64,000 bases of DNA, taken from NCBI GenBank assembly GCA_035708205.1, contig DASSSY010000004.1:1-64000 (forward strand), written 5' to 3'. Each line of letters starts with the position of its first letter. Position 1 is the stretch's first letter. Positions 1 through 9,326 of the stretch are shown here, in pieces. This stretch comes from DASSSY01 sp035708205. GTDB taxonomy: Bacteria; Bacteroidota; Bacteroidia; Chitinophagales; Chitinophagaceae. Below the pieces are notes generated by a model. The model was not told the DNA's origin. It worked only from the letters and a program-made list of their open reading frames with translations, and ran no database searches. A program made the position numbers and the translations under genes.

Positions 1-982
<982 letters not shown>

Positions 983-1239
983 AAATGAATTGTTCAATCT
1001 GACTAAATTTCTCTCGAAAATTAATCGGTTTGATTGTTTTTGTTTTGTTACGCTTGCTTACCTTCATACTTAAATGACTTCAAGTATTACTGCTGTTTCC
1101 GTATTTCAAATACCTTTTATCACCTGTGTGATAAATTTGTCTTATGCCCGGGTTTTAAACCCGATAACCTTCTGACTTTTTTTAAGTCCCGGCCGCATTC
1201 GTTTTTTTTAAGAGCTCAATCGCTTTTTGATTGGGGTTG
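983..1239 (-). other. rRNA operon leader
   Basis: This is the transcribed leader between the promoter nearest the gene and 16S rRNA. It contains no credible gene; the reading frames seen here are low-complexity T-rich artefacts. A boxA-like GCTCTTAA (minus strand) lies at 1208-1215, and related GTTCTTAA copies at 1340-1347 and 1481-1488 follow the other two promoters. An antitermination role is inferred from position and from the known boxA elements of rRNA leaders. Confidence 0.6.
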
Positions 1240-1270
1240 CAAAGGTAAAATCTTTTTTCTTTCTACCAAA
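1240..1270 (-). promoter_or_regulatory. rrn promoter copy 1 (nearest to 16S)
   Basis: On the minus strand a TTTTGG -33 element (1266-1271) is separated by 18 nt from a TACCTTTG -7 element (1240-1247). This matches the Bacteroidota consensus TTTG-N19-TAnnTTTG. It is the gene-proximal member of three tandem copies upstream of 16S rRNA. Confidence 0.85.
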
Positions 1271-1379
1271 AGTTTTTTGAAGTTTTTTTCCGCTTCTTTA
1301 CTTTTGTCGCTCTCCTCAAACCCTTTGTCAACACCGCTTTTAAGAACTTTTTCCGCAACCATTTTTCTGATTGGGAGCG

Positions 1380-1411
1380 CAAAGGTAAAACGCTTTTCTT
1401 TCCTGACCAAA
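1380..1411 (-). promoter_or_regulatory. rrn promoter copy 2
   Basis: This is the second tandem copy, with TTTGG at 1407-1411, a 19-nt spacer and TACCTTTG at 1380-1387 on the minus strand. The flanks GCGCTCCCAATCA just downstream and the T-rich upstream stretch resemble copy 1. The offset from copy 1 is 140 bp. Confidence 0.85.
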
Positions 1412-1517
1412 TCTTTTTTACTTTTTCAAGAAAATAATTTGTGCCGCGTCCTCTTTCTCACCTTCCTTTCTCTCTATCTCTTAAGAACTTAACCCCCCGC
1501 TTCCCGCTAAGGGAGCG

Positions 1518-1549
1518 CAAAGGTAGAGTATCTCTTTTGACTAACCAAA
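1518..1549 (-). promoter_or_regulatory. rrn promoter copy 3 (distal)
   Basis: This is the third tandem copy, with TTTGG at 1545-1549, a 19-nt spacer and TACCTTTG at 1518-1525 on the minus strand. It is followed by GCGCTCCCTTAGC, similar to copy 2. The offset from copy 2 is 138 bp. Confidence 0.85.
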
Positions 1550-1837
1550 TCTTTCTGAAAGAAAATTTGGAAAGTGGAAGAAATGAATTGGAAAATCACT
1601 TTGTAGCTTTAGACTTTGGGTTGCTATACGGCTCTTTCAGAGCATTATTAATTAAACTGAGCTTGCCATGCAATATCCGCACAATGCCAAACCTACGCCA
1701 TATCTCGAATTGAAAAAGCATGAACCACCTATACCTCTTCTATTTCAAAGTCAGGAAGCTGCATATTGACGTACTCTCCACAACAACAAACCATATTGTT
1801 TTACCGGATTATTTTACCTTGCAGGCATATTCTGTTT
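1550..1837. other. Intergenic region between rrn promoters and the fusion gene
   Basis: No gene is supported here. The stretch separates the divergent rRNA promoters from the plus-strand fusion gene. A TACCTTGC sequence at 1816-1823, about 15 nt upstream of the ATG at 1838, could be a weak -7 element for that gene, but no convincing -33 element accompanies it. Confidence 0.5.
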
Positions 1838-4800
1838 ATGCAACGATTATTTACCGCGATATACCGATATTTTGAAACGCATCGCCGCATCTACTGGCTA
1901 TGCTTTGCCCTTTGTTTTGGCCTGAGCATTCTTGGCGCTCTGCGGGCAAATTTTGAAGAAGATATTCAAAAAGCGATCCCCCAAGACCCACAGGTGGCGG
2001 CCATGAATGACATTCTGAGTCATACCAAAGCCGGAAGTCAACTGATTTTTTCGCTTTCATTTAAAGACAGTAATGTCGTTAATCCGGACAGCCTGATGGC
2101 CATTCAGGAAATGTTGCAGGACAGTTTGGAACAATTTGGCGGCAGCTATATAAAGGACATTCAGGCAAGGGTGGACGACAGCAAACAACAGCAATTTATC
2201 CGGCTGGCATTGGATTATCTGCCCTTGTTGCTCGACAGCGCCGATTATCAGCATATCGACCATTTATTAACACCGGACACGCTGCTGAAAACCCTTCAAA
2301 ATGAACGGCGGCTCTTGCTTTCGCCGGCGGGCTTGGTCGTTGGCCAATGGATTGCCCGCGACCCGCTGGGAATGACCGGTCTGGCTATGAAAAAATTTCA
2401 GGCTTTGCAGTTCGACCCTTCCTACGAGCTTTATGACGGTTATTTATTTAATAAACAGGAACGGAAGCTTAATTTTTTCATCTCTCTGAAAGCACCGCCA
2501 ACGGAAACCGGAAAAAATGAACCTTTCTTCGATAAACTAAACGATTTTTTAGTCCGTTGGGATGCGCAACACCCACAACTACAAACCCTCTATTTTGGCG
2601 GTCCGGCAGTGGCCACGGGCAATGCCGTGCAAATGAAAAAGGATACCATCCTGACGCTTAGTATTACCTTAGCCCTGCTCCTTTTGCTGACGCTTTATGT
2701 TTTTCGAAAAAAACGTGCGCCCTTTCTGCTCATGCTGCCCGTCCTTTTTGGCGGCCTGTTTGGCTTAGCGCTCACCATGTTGCTTCAAGGTAGCATTTCG
2801 ATAATTGCTTTAGGCGCCGGCGCCATTATTCTGGGCATCGCCATCGACTTTTCGGTACATTTTATGAGTCATGCTCGGCAGCATCCCAATATGGAAGATA
2901 ATGTGCGCACGCTGGTTTTTCCCCTGACCTTAGGGGCCTTTACCACTATTGCTGCATTTTTTGCCCTGCGTTTTGCCGAGGCACCGCTATTGCGCGATTT
3001 GGGCACTTTTGCTTCGCTTAGTTTGCTGGGCGCTTCTTTATTTACGCTGATTTTCCTGCCGCATTTATTAAAAGGTACGGCGAAAAAAGAGTTTCACGAA
3101 CATAAGAAAAACATCATCGACCGACTGGCAGCACTTCGTCCTGAGAAAAGCAAAATCCTTTTGATACTCGTTTTGGTGGCCACGCCTGTTTTATGGCATT
3201 ATGCGCCACAAGTCCGTTTTGATACCGACCTGATGCACCTGAACTATATGAGCCCCCGGTTAGCACAAGCACAAAGCGCATTGGAAACAGACAACTCCTT
3301 TGCGTTAAGCTCCTTGTTTGTAATTGCTCAGGCCAATAACGAAAATCAGGCCAGTGAAAAATTATCGACCATCACCCCCATCATTGACCAACTTCAAAAA
3401 GAAGGCTATATCCGGCAATGCCTTAACCCCGCCACTTTTCTGCCTTCGGTTGCCGAGCAACAACGTAAGATTGCGCTTTGGAAAACGTTCTGGACCAAAG
3501 ACAAAAAGGACAAATTTATCGGCCTATTACAATCCGAAGGACAAAAAGCGGGTTTTAGCACTGATGCTTTTAGTGCCTTTAATGAAACACTGAACCGCGA
3601 TTATCAACCTTATGATTCTACCGCTACGAATTTCCTGAAAGGCTTGCTCCCCAATGCCTACGGACATTCAAAAGGTCGGCATTTTGCCATTGCTTCGGTA
3701 AAAATGGAACCCGGTCACCGGGCAGAAGTACTCAAAGCTTTTGCCGGGCAAAATAAAGTGCTGGCCACCGACCGACAAATGGTTTCGGAAAAACTGCTGG
3801 TCTCTTTAACCAACGATTTCAACCACATCTTCTACATTTCCGGTGCATTGGTCTTCTTAGCCTTATTGCTGGCTTATGGCCGGTTGGAATTAGCCCTGAT
3901 TTCTTTCCTACCAATGGCGCTGACTTGGGTATGGATTCTGGGATTCATGAGTTTGTTTGGATTAGAATTTAATTTCGTAAACGTCATCATTTCCACGCTC
4001 ATATTCGGTCTGGGCGATGATTACAGCATTTTTATGATGGACGGCTTATTAGAAAAATACCGCAGCGGCAATAACCAGATACAATCTTCACGGTCGGCGG
4101 TTTACCTTTCTGTTCTGACCACCATTATCGGTCTGGGCACGCTCATCTTTGCGCAACATCCGGCCTTGAAATCCATTGCGTTCATTTCAATTCTCGGCTT
4201 GCTTTGCGTGGTGTTTGTGTCGCAGATTATTCAACCCTTTTTGTTCAACTTCTTGATTCAAAAGCGGGCGGACAAAGGTTTTATGCCTTTCACACTTTGG
4301 AGCTTTGCGAAATCCGTTTTTTCTTTTGCCTATTTTTTCAGCGGCTGTTTTCTGCTCACAATAATTGGTCTATTCCTCACCGGCCTCCGCCCATTTGGCA
4401 AAAAGCGCAGCCGATATTATTTTCATTTTATCTTAAGTAAATTCACGAAGAGCCTGATTTATATCATGACCAATGTCCGCAAGCATGTGGTCTTCAGCAA
4501 TAAAAAAACATTCCAACAGCCGGCAGTTTATATTGCCAACCATGCTTCGTTTTTGGACATTTTAGTGACGACCATGCTTCACCCAAAACTCATCCTGATG
4601 ACGAACAAATGGGTATGGCGCTCGCCGGTATTTGGCTTTATTGTACGCATGGCAGATTATTATTCGGTAACAGACAAATTGGACGATAATCTTTCCGCTA
4701 TTCGCCAACTGAATGCGGACGGTTATGGCATTGTGGTTTTTCCCGAAGGCACCCGTTCCAAAGACGGGCAGCTGTTACGTTTTCACAAAGGCGCTTTTTA

Positions 4801-5698
4801 TCTGGCAGAAAAATTAGCGCTGCCGGTGGTGCCGGTTTTGCTCCACGGCATTCACTACACCATGCAAAAAGGCGACTGGTTGCTCAAAGACGGACAAATA
4901 AATGTTTTTGTTGGCGAGGCCAATGACCTGAAAGCGGTTAACGAAGCGGATTCTTATCAACAAGCCACTAAAGAAGCCAAAAAATATTTTGTAAACCAGC
5001 TTCAGGCCACTACCGATAAAATAGAACAAGCGCCTTATTTCAAAGAACAGCTCATCAAAAGTTATCTATACAAAGGGCCGGTTTTGGAATGGTATTGCCG
5101 TGTGAAAGCAAAAATGGAAGGCTATTATCAGTTCTTTGACGAGGTTTTGCCGGAAGAAGGCCGGATTTATGACCTTGGTTGTGGTAATGGTTTTCTAAGT
5201 TGGATGCTGTACTGGACAGCTACCAACCGCCAAATCATCGGCGTGGATTATGATGAGGAAAAAATAATTACCGCCGCGCACAGCTATAGGATAAACGCCT
5301 ATGGCGAGGCCGGCAAGCACCCAAGATTCCTGCATGCCGACCTTAGTCAATTCAACCCTGAACCTTGCCGGGCAATCGTCCTTTGTGATGTGCTGCATTA
5401 TCTATTGCCGGAAGAACAGGAACAGTTGTTGGAACGATGCATCGCTGCACTGGAACCCAATGGTACCCTGATTGTACGCGACGGCTTTGTGGAAATGGCG
5501 CAAAGGCATGAAAAGACCAAACTCACAGAACTGTTGTCCACAAAGCTTTTACGTTTCAATAGAACCAAAAATGAACTGCACTTCCTCAGCCGTCAATGGC
5601 TGACGGAATGGGCCAAAAGCCATCAGCTTCAAATGGAGGTTAAGGAAAATGACAGCACTACCAGTAATTTGATTTTTATTCTGCGCAAAAACGGCTAA
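1838..5698 (+). CDS. Trifunctional MMPL transporter / lysophospholipid acyltransferase / SAM methyltransferase
   Basis: This protein of about 1286 residues fuses three domains. Residues 1-860 form an RND/MMPL-type transporter with two blocks of membrane helices and two large extracytoplasmic loops. An acyltransferase domain follows, with the NHxSxxD motif (NHASFLD) near residue 900 and FPEGTRS near 967, as in PlsC. The last 200 residues are a class I methyltransferase with DLGCGNG near 1110. The ATG at 1838 is preferred because MQRLFTAIYRYFETHRR begins the usual MMPL amphipathic start; an upstream in-frame extension to 1766 lacks homology. The same fusion is known in Bacteroidota, often with aryl-polyene/flexirubin genes, where it is thought to handle a lipid-linked product. 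No such genes are nearby, so the substrate is unknown. Confidence 0.9.
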   Translation: MQRLFTAIYRYFETHRRIYWLCFALCFGLSILGALRANFEEDIQKAIPQDPQVAAMNDILSHTKAGSQLIFSLSFKDSNVVNPDSLMAIQEMLQDSLEQFGGSYIKDIQARVDDSKQQQFIRLALDYLPLLLDSADYQHIDHLLTPDTLLKTLQNERRLLLSPAGLVVGQWIARDPLGMTGLAMKKFQALQFDPSYELYDGYLFNKQERKLNFFISLKAPPTETGKNEPFFDKLNDFLVRWDAQHPQLQTLYFGGPAVATGNAVQMKKDTILTLSITLALLLLLTLYVFRKKRAPFLLMLPVLFGGLFGLALTMLLQGSISIIALGAGAIILGIAIDFSVHFMSHARQHPNMEDNVRTLVFPLTLGAFTTIAAFFALRFAEAPLLRDLGTFASLSLLGASLFTLIFLPHLLKGTAKKEFHEHKKNIIDRLAALRPEKSKILLILVLVATPVLWHYAPQVRFDTDLMHLNYMSPRLAQAQSALETDNSFALSSLFVIAQANNENQASEKLSTITPIIDQLQKEGYIRQCLNPATFLPSVAEQQRKIALWKTFWTKDKKDKFIGLLQSEGQKAGFSTDAFSAFNETLNRDYQPYDSTATNFLKGLLPNAYGHSKGRHFAIASVKMEPGHRAEVLKAFAGQNKVLATDRQMVSEKLLVSLTNDFNHIFYISGALVFLALLLAYGRLELALISFLPMALTWVWILGFMSLFGLEFNFVNVIISTLIFGLGDDYSIFMMDGLLEKYRSGNNQIQSSRSAVYLSVLTTIIGLGTLIFAQHPALKSIAFISILGLLCVVFVSQIIQPFLFNFLIQKRADKGFMPFTLWSFAKSVFSFAYFFSGCFLLTIIGLFLTGLRPFGKKRSRYYFHFILSKFTKSLIYIMTNVRKHVVFSNKKTFQQPAVYIANHASFLDILVTTMLHPKLILMTNKWVWRSPVFGFIVRMADYYSVTDKLDDNLSAIRQLNADGYGIVVFPEGTRSKDGQLLRFHKGAFYLAEKLALPVVPVLLHGIHYTMQKGDWLLKDGQINVFVGEANDLKAVNEADSYQQATKEAKKYFVNQLQATTDKIEQAPYFKEQLIKSYLYKGPVLEWYCRVKAKMEGYYQFFDEVLPEEGRIYDLGCGNGFLSWMLYWTATNRQIIGVDYDEEKIITAAHSYRINAYGEAGKHPRFLHADLSQFNPEPCRAIVLCDVLHYLLPEEQEQLLERCIAALEPNGTLIVRDGFVEMAQRHEKTKLTELLSTKLLRFNRTKNELHFLSRQWLTEWAKSHQLQMEVKENDSTTSNLIFILRKNG

Positions 5699-5936
5699 TA
5701 TAAAATTGACATTTATCTGGTATGGATCACACAAAGTTTTCACAAAGGCACGCAAAGCGTTCTTAATGATTCTTCATTCCTTAATTGTTGAGCAAAAGAA
5801 AACCATTAATTTTCTCACAAAGGCACAATATCCACAAAGATATTTTGTGCCCTATTGAACCATTAAGAAATTAAGGTTATTAAGCTTTTTTGCTACGCAA
5901 AAACATACCTATATAATTGTCTAAATGATATAAGGC
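5699..5936. repeat. Intergenic region with two TTTTCACAAAGGCA-like repeats
   Basis: Two near-identical short sequences containing CACAAAGGCA occur at 5741-5750 and 5816-5825, each preceded by a T-rich tract (gttttcacaaaggcacg and tttctcacaaaggcac). Repeats of this type are common between genes in Bacteroidota. The region separates a plus-strand gene from a convergent minus-strand gene, and I see no clear terminator hairpin. Confidence 0.4.
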
Positions 5937-7004
5937 CTAAGCCCCGCCTTTCCGCTCGGCGGCCCATTCAGTACGGTGTTTGCGCAGGGGATGGTCTTTG
6001 GATTTGTTGAAAATTTTCATGCCGTTTTCCCGGCCTGCTCTTTTCGCCCGTTGTTCTTCCGGGGGCAGATGATGCTCTGCCATACAGTCCTCACAGCAAC
6101 AACCATCATATTTAGCAGCACATTCCGCACATTGAATAAACAGTAAATGACAACCATCATTCAAACAATTGACATGTTGATCGCAAGGTTTACCACATTG
6201 GTGGCATTCAGCAATCACATCGTCGGTAATCCGCTCACCCAACCGTTCGTCAAAGACGAAGTTTTTACCGATAAATTTCATCGGCAGGTTTTGCTTTTTG
6301 GCTTCCCGGGCATATTCAATAATGCCGCCCTCAACATGAAAAACATTTTTGAAACCATTGTGCAACAGGTAAGCACTGGCTTTTTCGCAGCGAATACCAC
6401 CGGTACAATACATCACAATGTTTTTGTCTTTTTTGTCGGCCAGCATTTCTACTGTCATCGGCAGCTGGTCGCGAAAAGTATCCGAAGGAACTTCAAGAGC
6501 GTTTTGGAAATGGCCCACTTCATACTCGTAATGGTTGCGCATATCCACAAAAACGGTATCGGGGTCCTCCACCATTTTATTAATTTCCGGCGCTTTCAGA
6601 TAAGTGCCCACTTTTGAAGGGTCAAAATCCGGATCGTCAATGCCGTCGGCTACAATCTTCGGACGCACTTTCATCCGCAGCACCCAAAAGGATTTGCCGT
6701 CATCGTCAACGGCGATATTCAACCGCAGGTTGTCCAATTCCGGCGCCGCCCGATAAACCGCGTCCCGAAAAGCGTCAAACTTATCTTCCGGCACACTGAC
6801 CTGGCCGTTAATGCCTTCGCGGGCAATGTAAATCCGGCCAAAAACATCTAAAGAAAAAAACTTCCTGTACAGCTCATCGCGGAAAGCTTCCGGTTCGGCA
6901 ATATGGAAATACTTGTAGAAGGAAACTGTTTTGCGGGGCGTTGTTTCGGCCAACATACGCGCTTTCAGCTCCTCGTTGGAAATTCGGTTGTGTAACACTG
7001 GCAT
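5937..7004 (-). CDS. trhO: tRNA uridine(34) hydroxylase, rhodanese family
   Basis: This 355-residue protein belongs to the YceA/TrhO family, which makes 5-hydroxyuridine at tRNA position 34 independently of prephenate. The N-terminal acylphosphatase-like UPF0176 domain covers residues 25-125. A rhodanese domain follows with the active-site loop CTGGIRCEKA near residue 200. A Cys-rich tail (CHQCGKPCDQHVNC, then CCCEDC) may bind zinc and is typical of the longer members. A TAATTTTG -7-like box lies at 7044-7051 upstream. It stands alone between a convergent gene and the accessory island. Confidence 0.93.
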   Translation of the reverse strand: MPVLHNRISNEELKARMLAETTPRKTVSFYKYFHIAEPEAFRDELYRKFFSLDVFGRIYIAREGINGQVSVPEDKFDAFRDAVYRAAPELDNLRLNIAVDDDGKSFWVLRMKVRPKIVADGIDDPDFDPSKVGTYLKAPEINKMVEDPDTVFVDMRNHYEYEVGHFQNALEVPSDTFRDQLPMTVEMLADKKDKNIVMYCTGGIRCEKASAYLLHNGFKNVFHVEGGIIEYAREAKKQNLPMKFIGKNFVFDERLGERITDDVIAECHQCGKPCDQHVNCLNDGCHLLFIQCAECAAKYDGCCCEDCMAEHHLPPEEQRAKRAGRENGMKIFNKSKDHPLRKHRTEWAAERKGGA

Positions 7005-7104
7005 GGTGCTCGTCCTTTTTCTTTGAGGTTAATAAGATGGAGGCAAAATTAGTTATTTTCCAAATAATGGAAAAAATCTATTGAAACGAAGAGTCGGTAT
7101 GTAT

Positions 7105-7139
7105 CGTGGCACACGCGAGGCCGCGTACGCCAGCGATGG
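7105..7139. repeat. REP-like palindromic element, left copy
   Basis: This 35-bp element (cgtggcacacgcgaggccgc followed by gtacgccagcgatgg) matches the one at 11236-11270 at 33 of 35 positions in the same orientation. It can fold into a hairpin with an ACGCG/CGCGT stem, an AGGC loop and an outer GGC/GCC stem. It marks the left edge of the accessory island. Its relation to RAYT transposases is inferred from the RAYT remnant beside the right copy. Confidence 0.75.
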
Positions 7140-7281
7140 TATCCAGCTTCATAAAAAATATGAAGAAATAGATACCACTGAATTTGCCTTTGAAATTCCT
7201 GAACCAAGTAAATTGCCAACTATTGACCAATTCAAAGAATATGCGCAACTTAGGGAGGAAAATAACATTTATCTCAATTGA
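7140..7281 (+). pseudogene. Possible C-terminal gene remnant beside the left repeat
   Basis: An open frame after the REP-like element encodes about 46 residues (IQLHKKYEEIDTTEFAF... ending NNIYLN) and overlaps the end of the convergent ATPase gene by 13 bp. The frame can be read from a TTG at 7081 through the repeat, but the repeat-derived residues are probably not genuine. I do not recognise the sequence. It may be the tail of a gene cut by insertion of the island or by REP activity. Confidence 0.25.
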
Positions 7282-9308
7282 AACTTTATGGGCTTGTATT
7301 CATATGATTCACATTCCCAAATCCATTGAATACACTGTCTGTTTAGAGATAGAGTATTTATTGGATCACGAATTAATGCTATCTCAAAAAAATCATTCGT
7401 TTGCCTTACAACTGCTATAAAAAAAGATTTTTGATTAGCTTGAGCTACGGCAATCTCATTATTTGTCATTTTGAATTTTTGTCCTGGTAATGTGATCGAC
7501 TTTACTTCTATTTGGATCTTATTTCCAGTTGGATCTATGCCTTCAAGATCATAACCAATATTTTGTTTACTGACATCCTCCAAGATAAAACCATTCTGAT
7601 TAAGAATAATAAGTGTTTGTTCTTCAGCACTTCTCCATCTTTTTGATGACAAGGTTGCGGAGGCCGAATTATTTTTTTTATCTGTTTTTTTAAACCATTC
7701 AAGTACTGGGAATTCTTCTTTCTTATCCTTTTCAGATAAATCTGTTTGCTCGCTTTTTTGTGATGTAGAATTTAAACGGATATTAAGTGAAAAAATTTTC
7801 AGAACCTGCAATATATCGGATTCCGTTAACCCATTTTCATATAGCAAAGACATAAAATTATCATCAAGCACTGAAAGATTATTTAAGTCATTAATTGATT
7901 TTCGAATGCCGTCAGACATGATAATTTTATAGGTGGGAATTTCGGAAATATTAATGGCATTGTGTGTAAGCAAAGATTTAAACAAAAAATTTGCAATTTG
8001 TGTGCAACCTAATATAGAAATTTCCCGATTATTGATTGAATCTTTTATATCTTCAAATTTCGCTGTTTGAGCACCTAAATATTTTAATAAACCTAGAAAC
8101 CCTTCATTATTTAGTAGCCTTCTATCCATAGAATGAGTTGAATTGGAAACCAATTTTAGAAAATCATTACTATTTAGCCAATGAGGAGGCAATTTTATAC
8201 TACTAAAAAAACTCCTTTCATTTGATTTTATCTCTTCAAACAAATATTTTTCAAAGCTTTTCTTTGAAAACTTAAACATTCTTGGATCTGAATAAGGTGT
8301 TAATGCTTCAATCAGTCGGATTTTAATTTCGTCCGAAGCCAAGATCGCTTCTTTGTAAAGTTTTGTAAGGTGACTTGCACATTGTTTTATGGTAGTTATT
8401 GTTTCTTCATCAAAAATTAAATGCCTCCTTGATGGATCTGTGCTAAAGTTGCCGTTAATCAATACTCCTAACCCTGTTGCATCTTCAGTAGGCAAAAAGG
8501 CATGAATTAGAGCTTCTTCCCTATCTATACTTTTGACCTCGTTATCATTTTCATAAAAGGCTATTCCCGTATGGTTATAATTTGTGACTATCCAACTTGA
8601 ATATTCGTTATTTTTTTTAAGCTTTATTTTTGTTAGAGAATCAGTTATTTTTTGTTTAGTTATTTCAGTAACTTGAGAATCGGGCAATACGAATTCTGTT
8701 AGTTCAACGTTTTTAAGGAATAGAAGAGCATTATGCTTAAAGGATTCAAATTCGCTTTCAATTTGTTCTGCAATAACATCTGTAAAGACAAAAATTGTAT
8801 TATAACCTTCTGTCTCAATTTTACTTTTAAAATTGTAAAACCTATTTTTGTCTTCTGTAGTCAGCCTATGCGGAATTCGGATTAAAGGCACTTGTTTCGC
8901 TTGAGGAATTTGCTGCTTAGTTCTTTCCTTAGAAAACACTAATTCGATTCCTTCGCTAAACAAATAAATTTCTTTTGCGAATCCAACAACGGACTTGAAT
9001 CCTATCCCTCGATATCCAATAGTTTGCCCTCTTAATTTATTTGATGAAGCACTGCGGCATAAACTTTCCAAATCTTGTTGATTAAAAGCTCTTCCGTCAT
9101 TGGCAACAAAAAGCAAATCTCCTTCCTTTAAGATTTTAAATTTATGAGCTCCTGCATCATCAGCATTCTGCAATAATTCAATAAAAGAACGGTTATTGTA
9201 ACTTTCAGCGATGTATTTTTCTAAACCGGCGAGGTCAGATAGTAAGTTGGGGGAAGAAACCGCTTCACACAATAAACTATCTCGCATCTTGTTAAAGTTA
9301 TTAAACAT
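7269..9308 (-). CDS. Sacsin/Hsp90-like ATPase fused to DUF3883 (PD-(D/E)XK-like) domain
   Basis: This 679-residue protein has an N-terminal GHKL/Hsp90-type ATP-binding fold. ELLQNADDAGAH near residues 43-55 is the N box, ANDGRAF near 69-75 the DxGxG-like box, and IGYRGIGFKSV near 97-107 the glycine lid. The middle 300 residues are unrecognised and helical in character. The C-terminal part (about 560-660) resembles DUF3883, with YDLEG near 584 and IEVK near 600. That spacing of D and ExK fits a PD-(D/E)XK nuclease core. Such ATPase-DUF3883 fusions occur near restriction and defence genes. It is the last gene of a three-gene operon, 18 bp after its neighbour, and visibly more AT-rich than the flanking core genes. 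A nuclease role is inference. Confidence 0.85.
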   Translation of the reverse strand: MFNNFNKMRDSLLCEAVSSPNLLSDLAGLEKYIAESYNNRSFIELLQNADDAGAHKFKILKEGDLLFVANDGRAFNQQDLESLCRSASSNKLRGQTIGYRGIGFKSVVGFAKEIYLFSEGIELVFSKERTKQQIPQAKQVPLIRIPHRLTTEDKNRFYNFKSKIETEGYNTIFVFTDVIAEQIESEFESFKHNALLFLKNVELTEFVLPDSQVTEITKQKITDSLTKIKLKKNNEYSSWIVTNYNHTGIAFYENDNEVKSIDREEALIHAFLPTEDATGLGVLINGNFSTDPSRRHLIFDEETITTIKQCASHLTKLYKEAILASDEIKIRLIEALTPYSDPRMFKFSKKSFEKYLFEEIKSNERSFFSSIKLPPHWLNSNDFLKLVSNSTHSMDRRLLNNEGFLGLLKYLGAQTAKFEDIKDSINNREISILGCTQIANFLFKSLLTHNAINISEIPTYKIIMSDGIRKSINDLNNLSVLDDNFMSLLYENGLTESDILQVLKIFSLNIRLNSTSQKSEQTDLSEKDKKEEFPVLEWFKKTDKKNNSASATLSSKRWRSAEEQTLIILNQNGFILEDVSKQNIGYDLEGIDPTGNKIQIEVKSITLPGQKFKMTNNEIAVAQANQKSFFIAVVRQTNDFFEIALIRDPINTLSLNRQCIQWIWECESYEYKPIKFQLR

Positions 9309-9326
9309 TATATTGGAAATATTAAA

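Noticed and set aside
1034..1713. Phe/Leu/Ser-rich frames upstream of 16S
   Set aside because: They are products of the T-rich leader and the three promoter repeats, with no family resemblance.
6147..6799. Plus-strand frames opposite trhO
   Set aside because: They are antisense shadows of a clear trhO gene.
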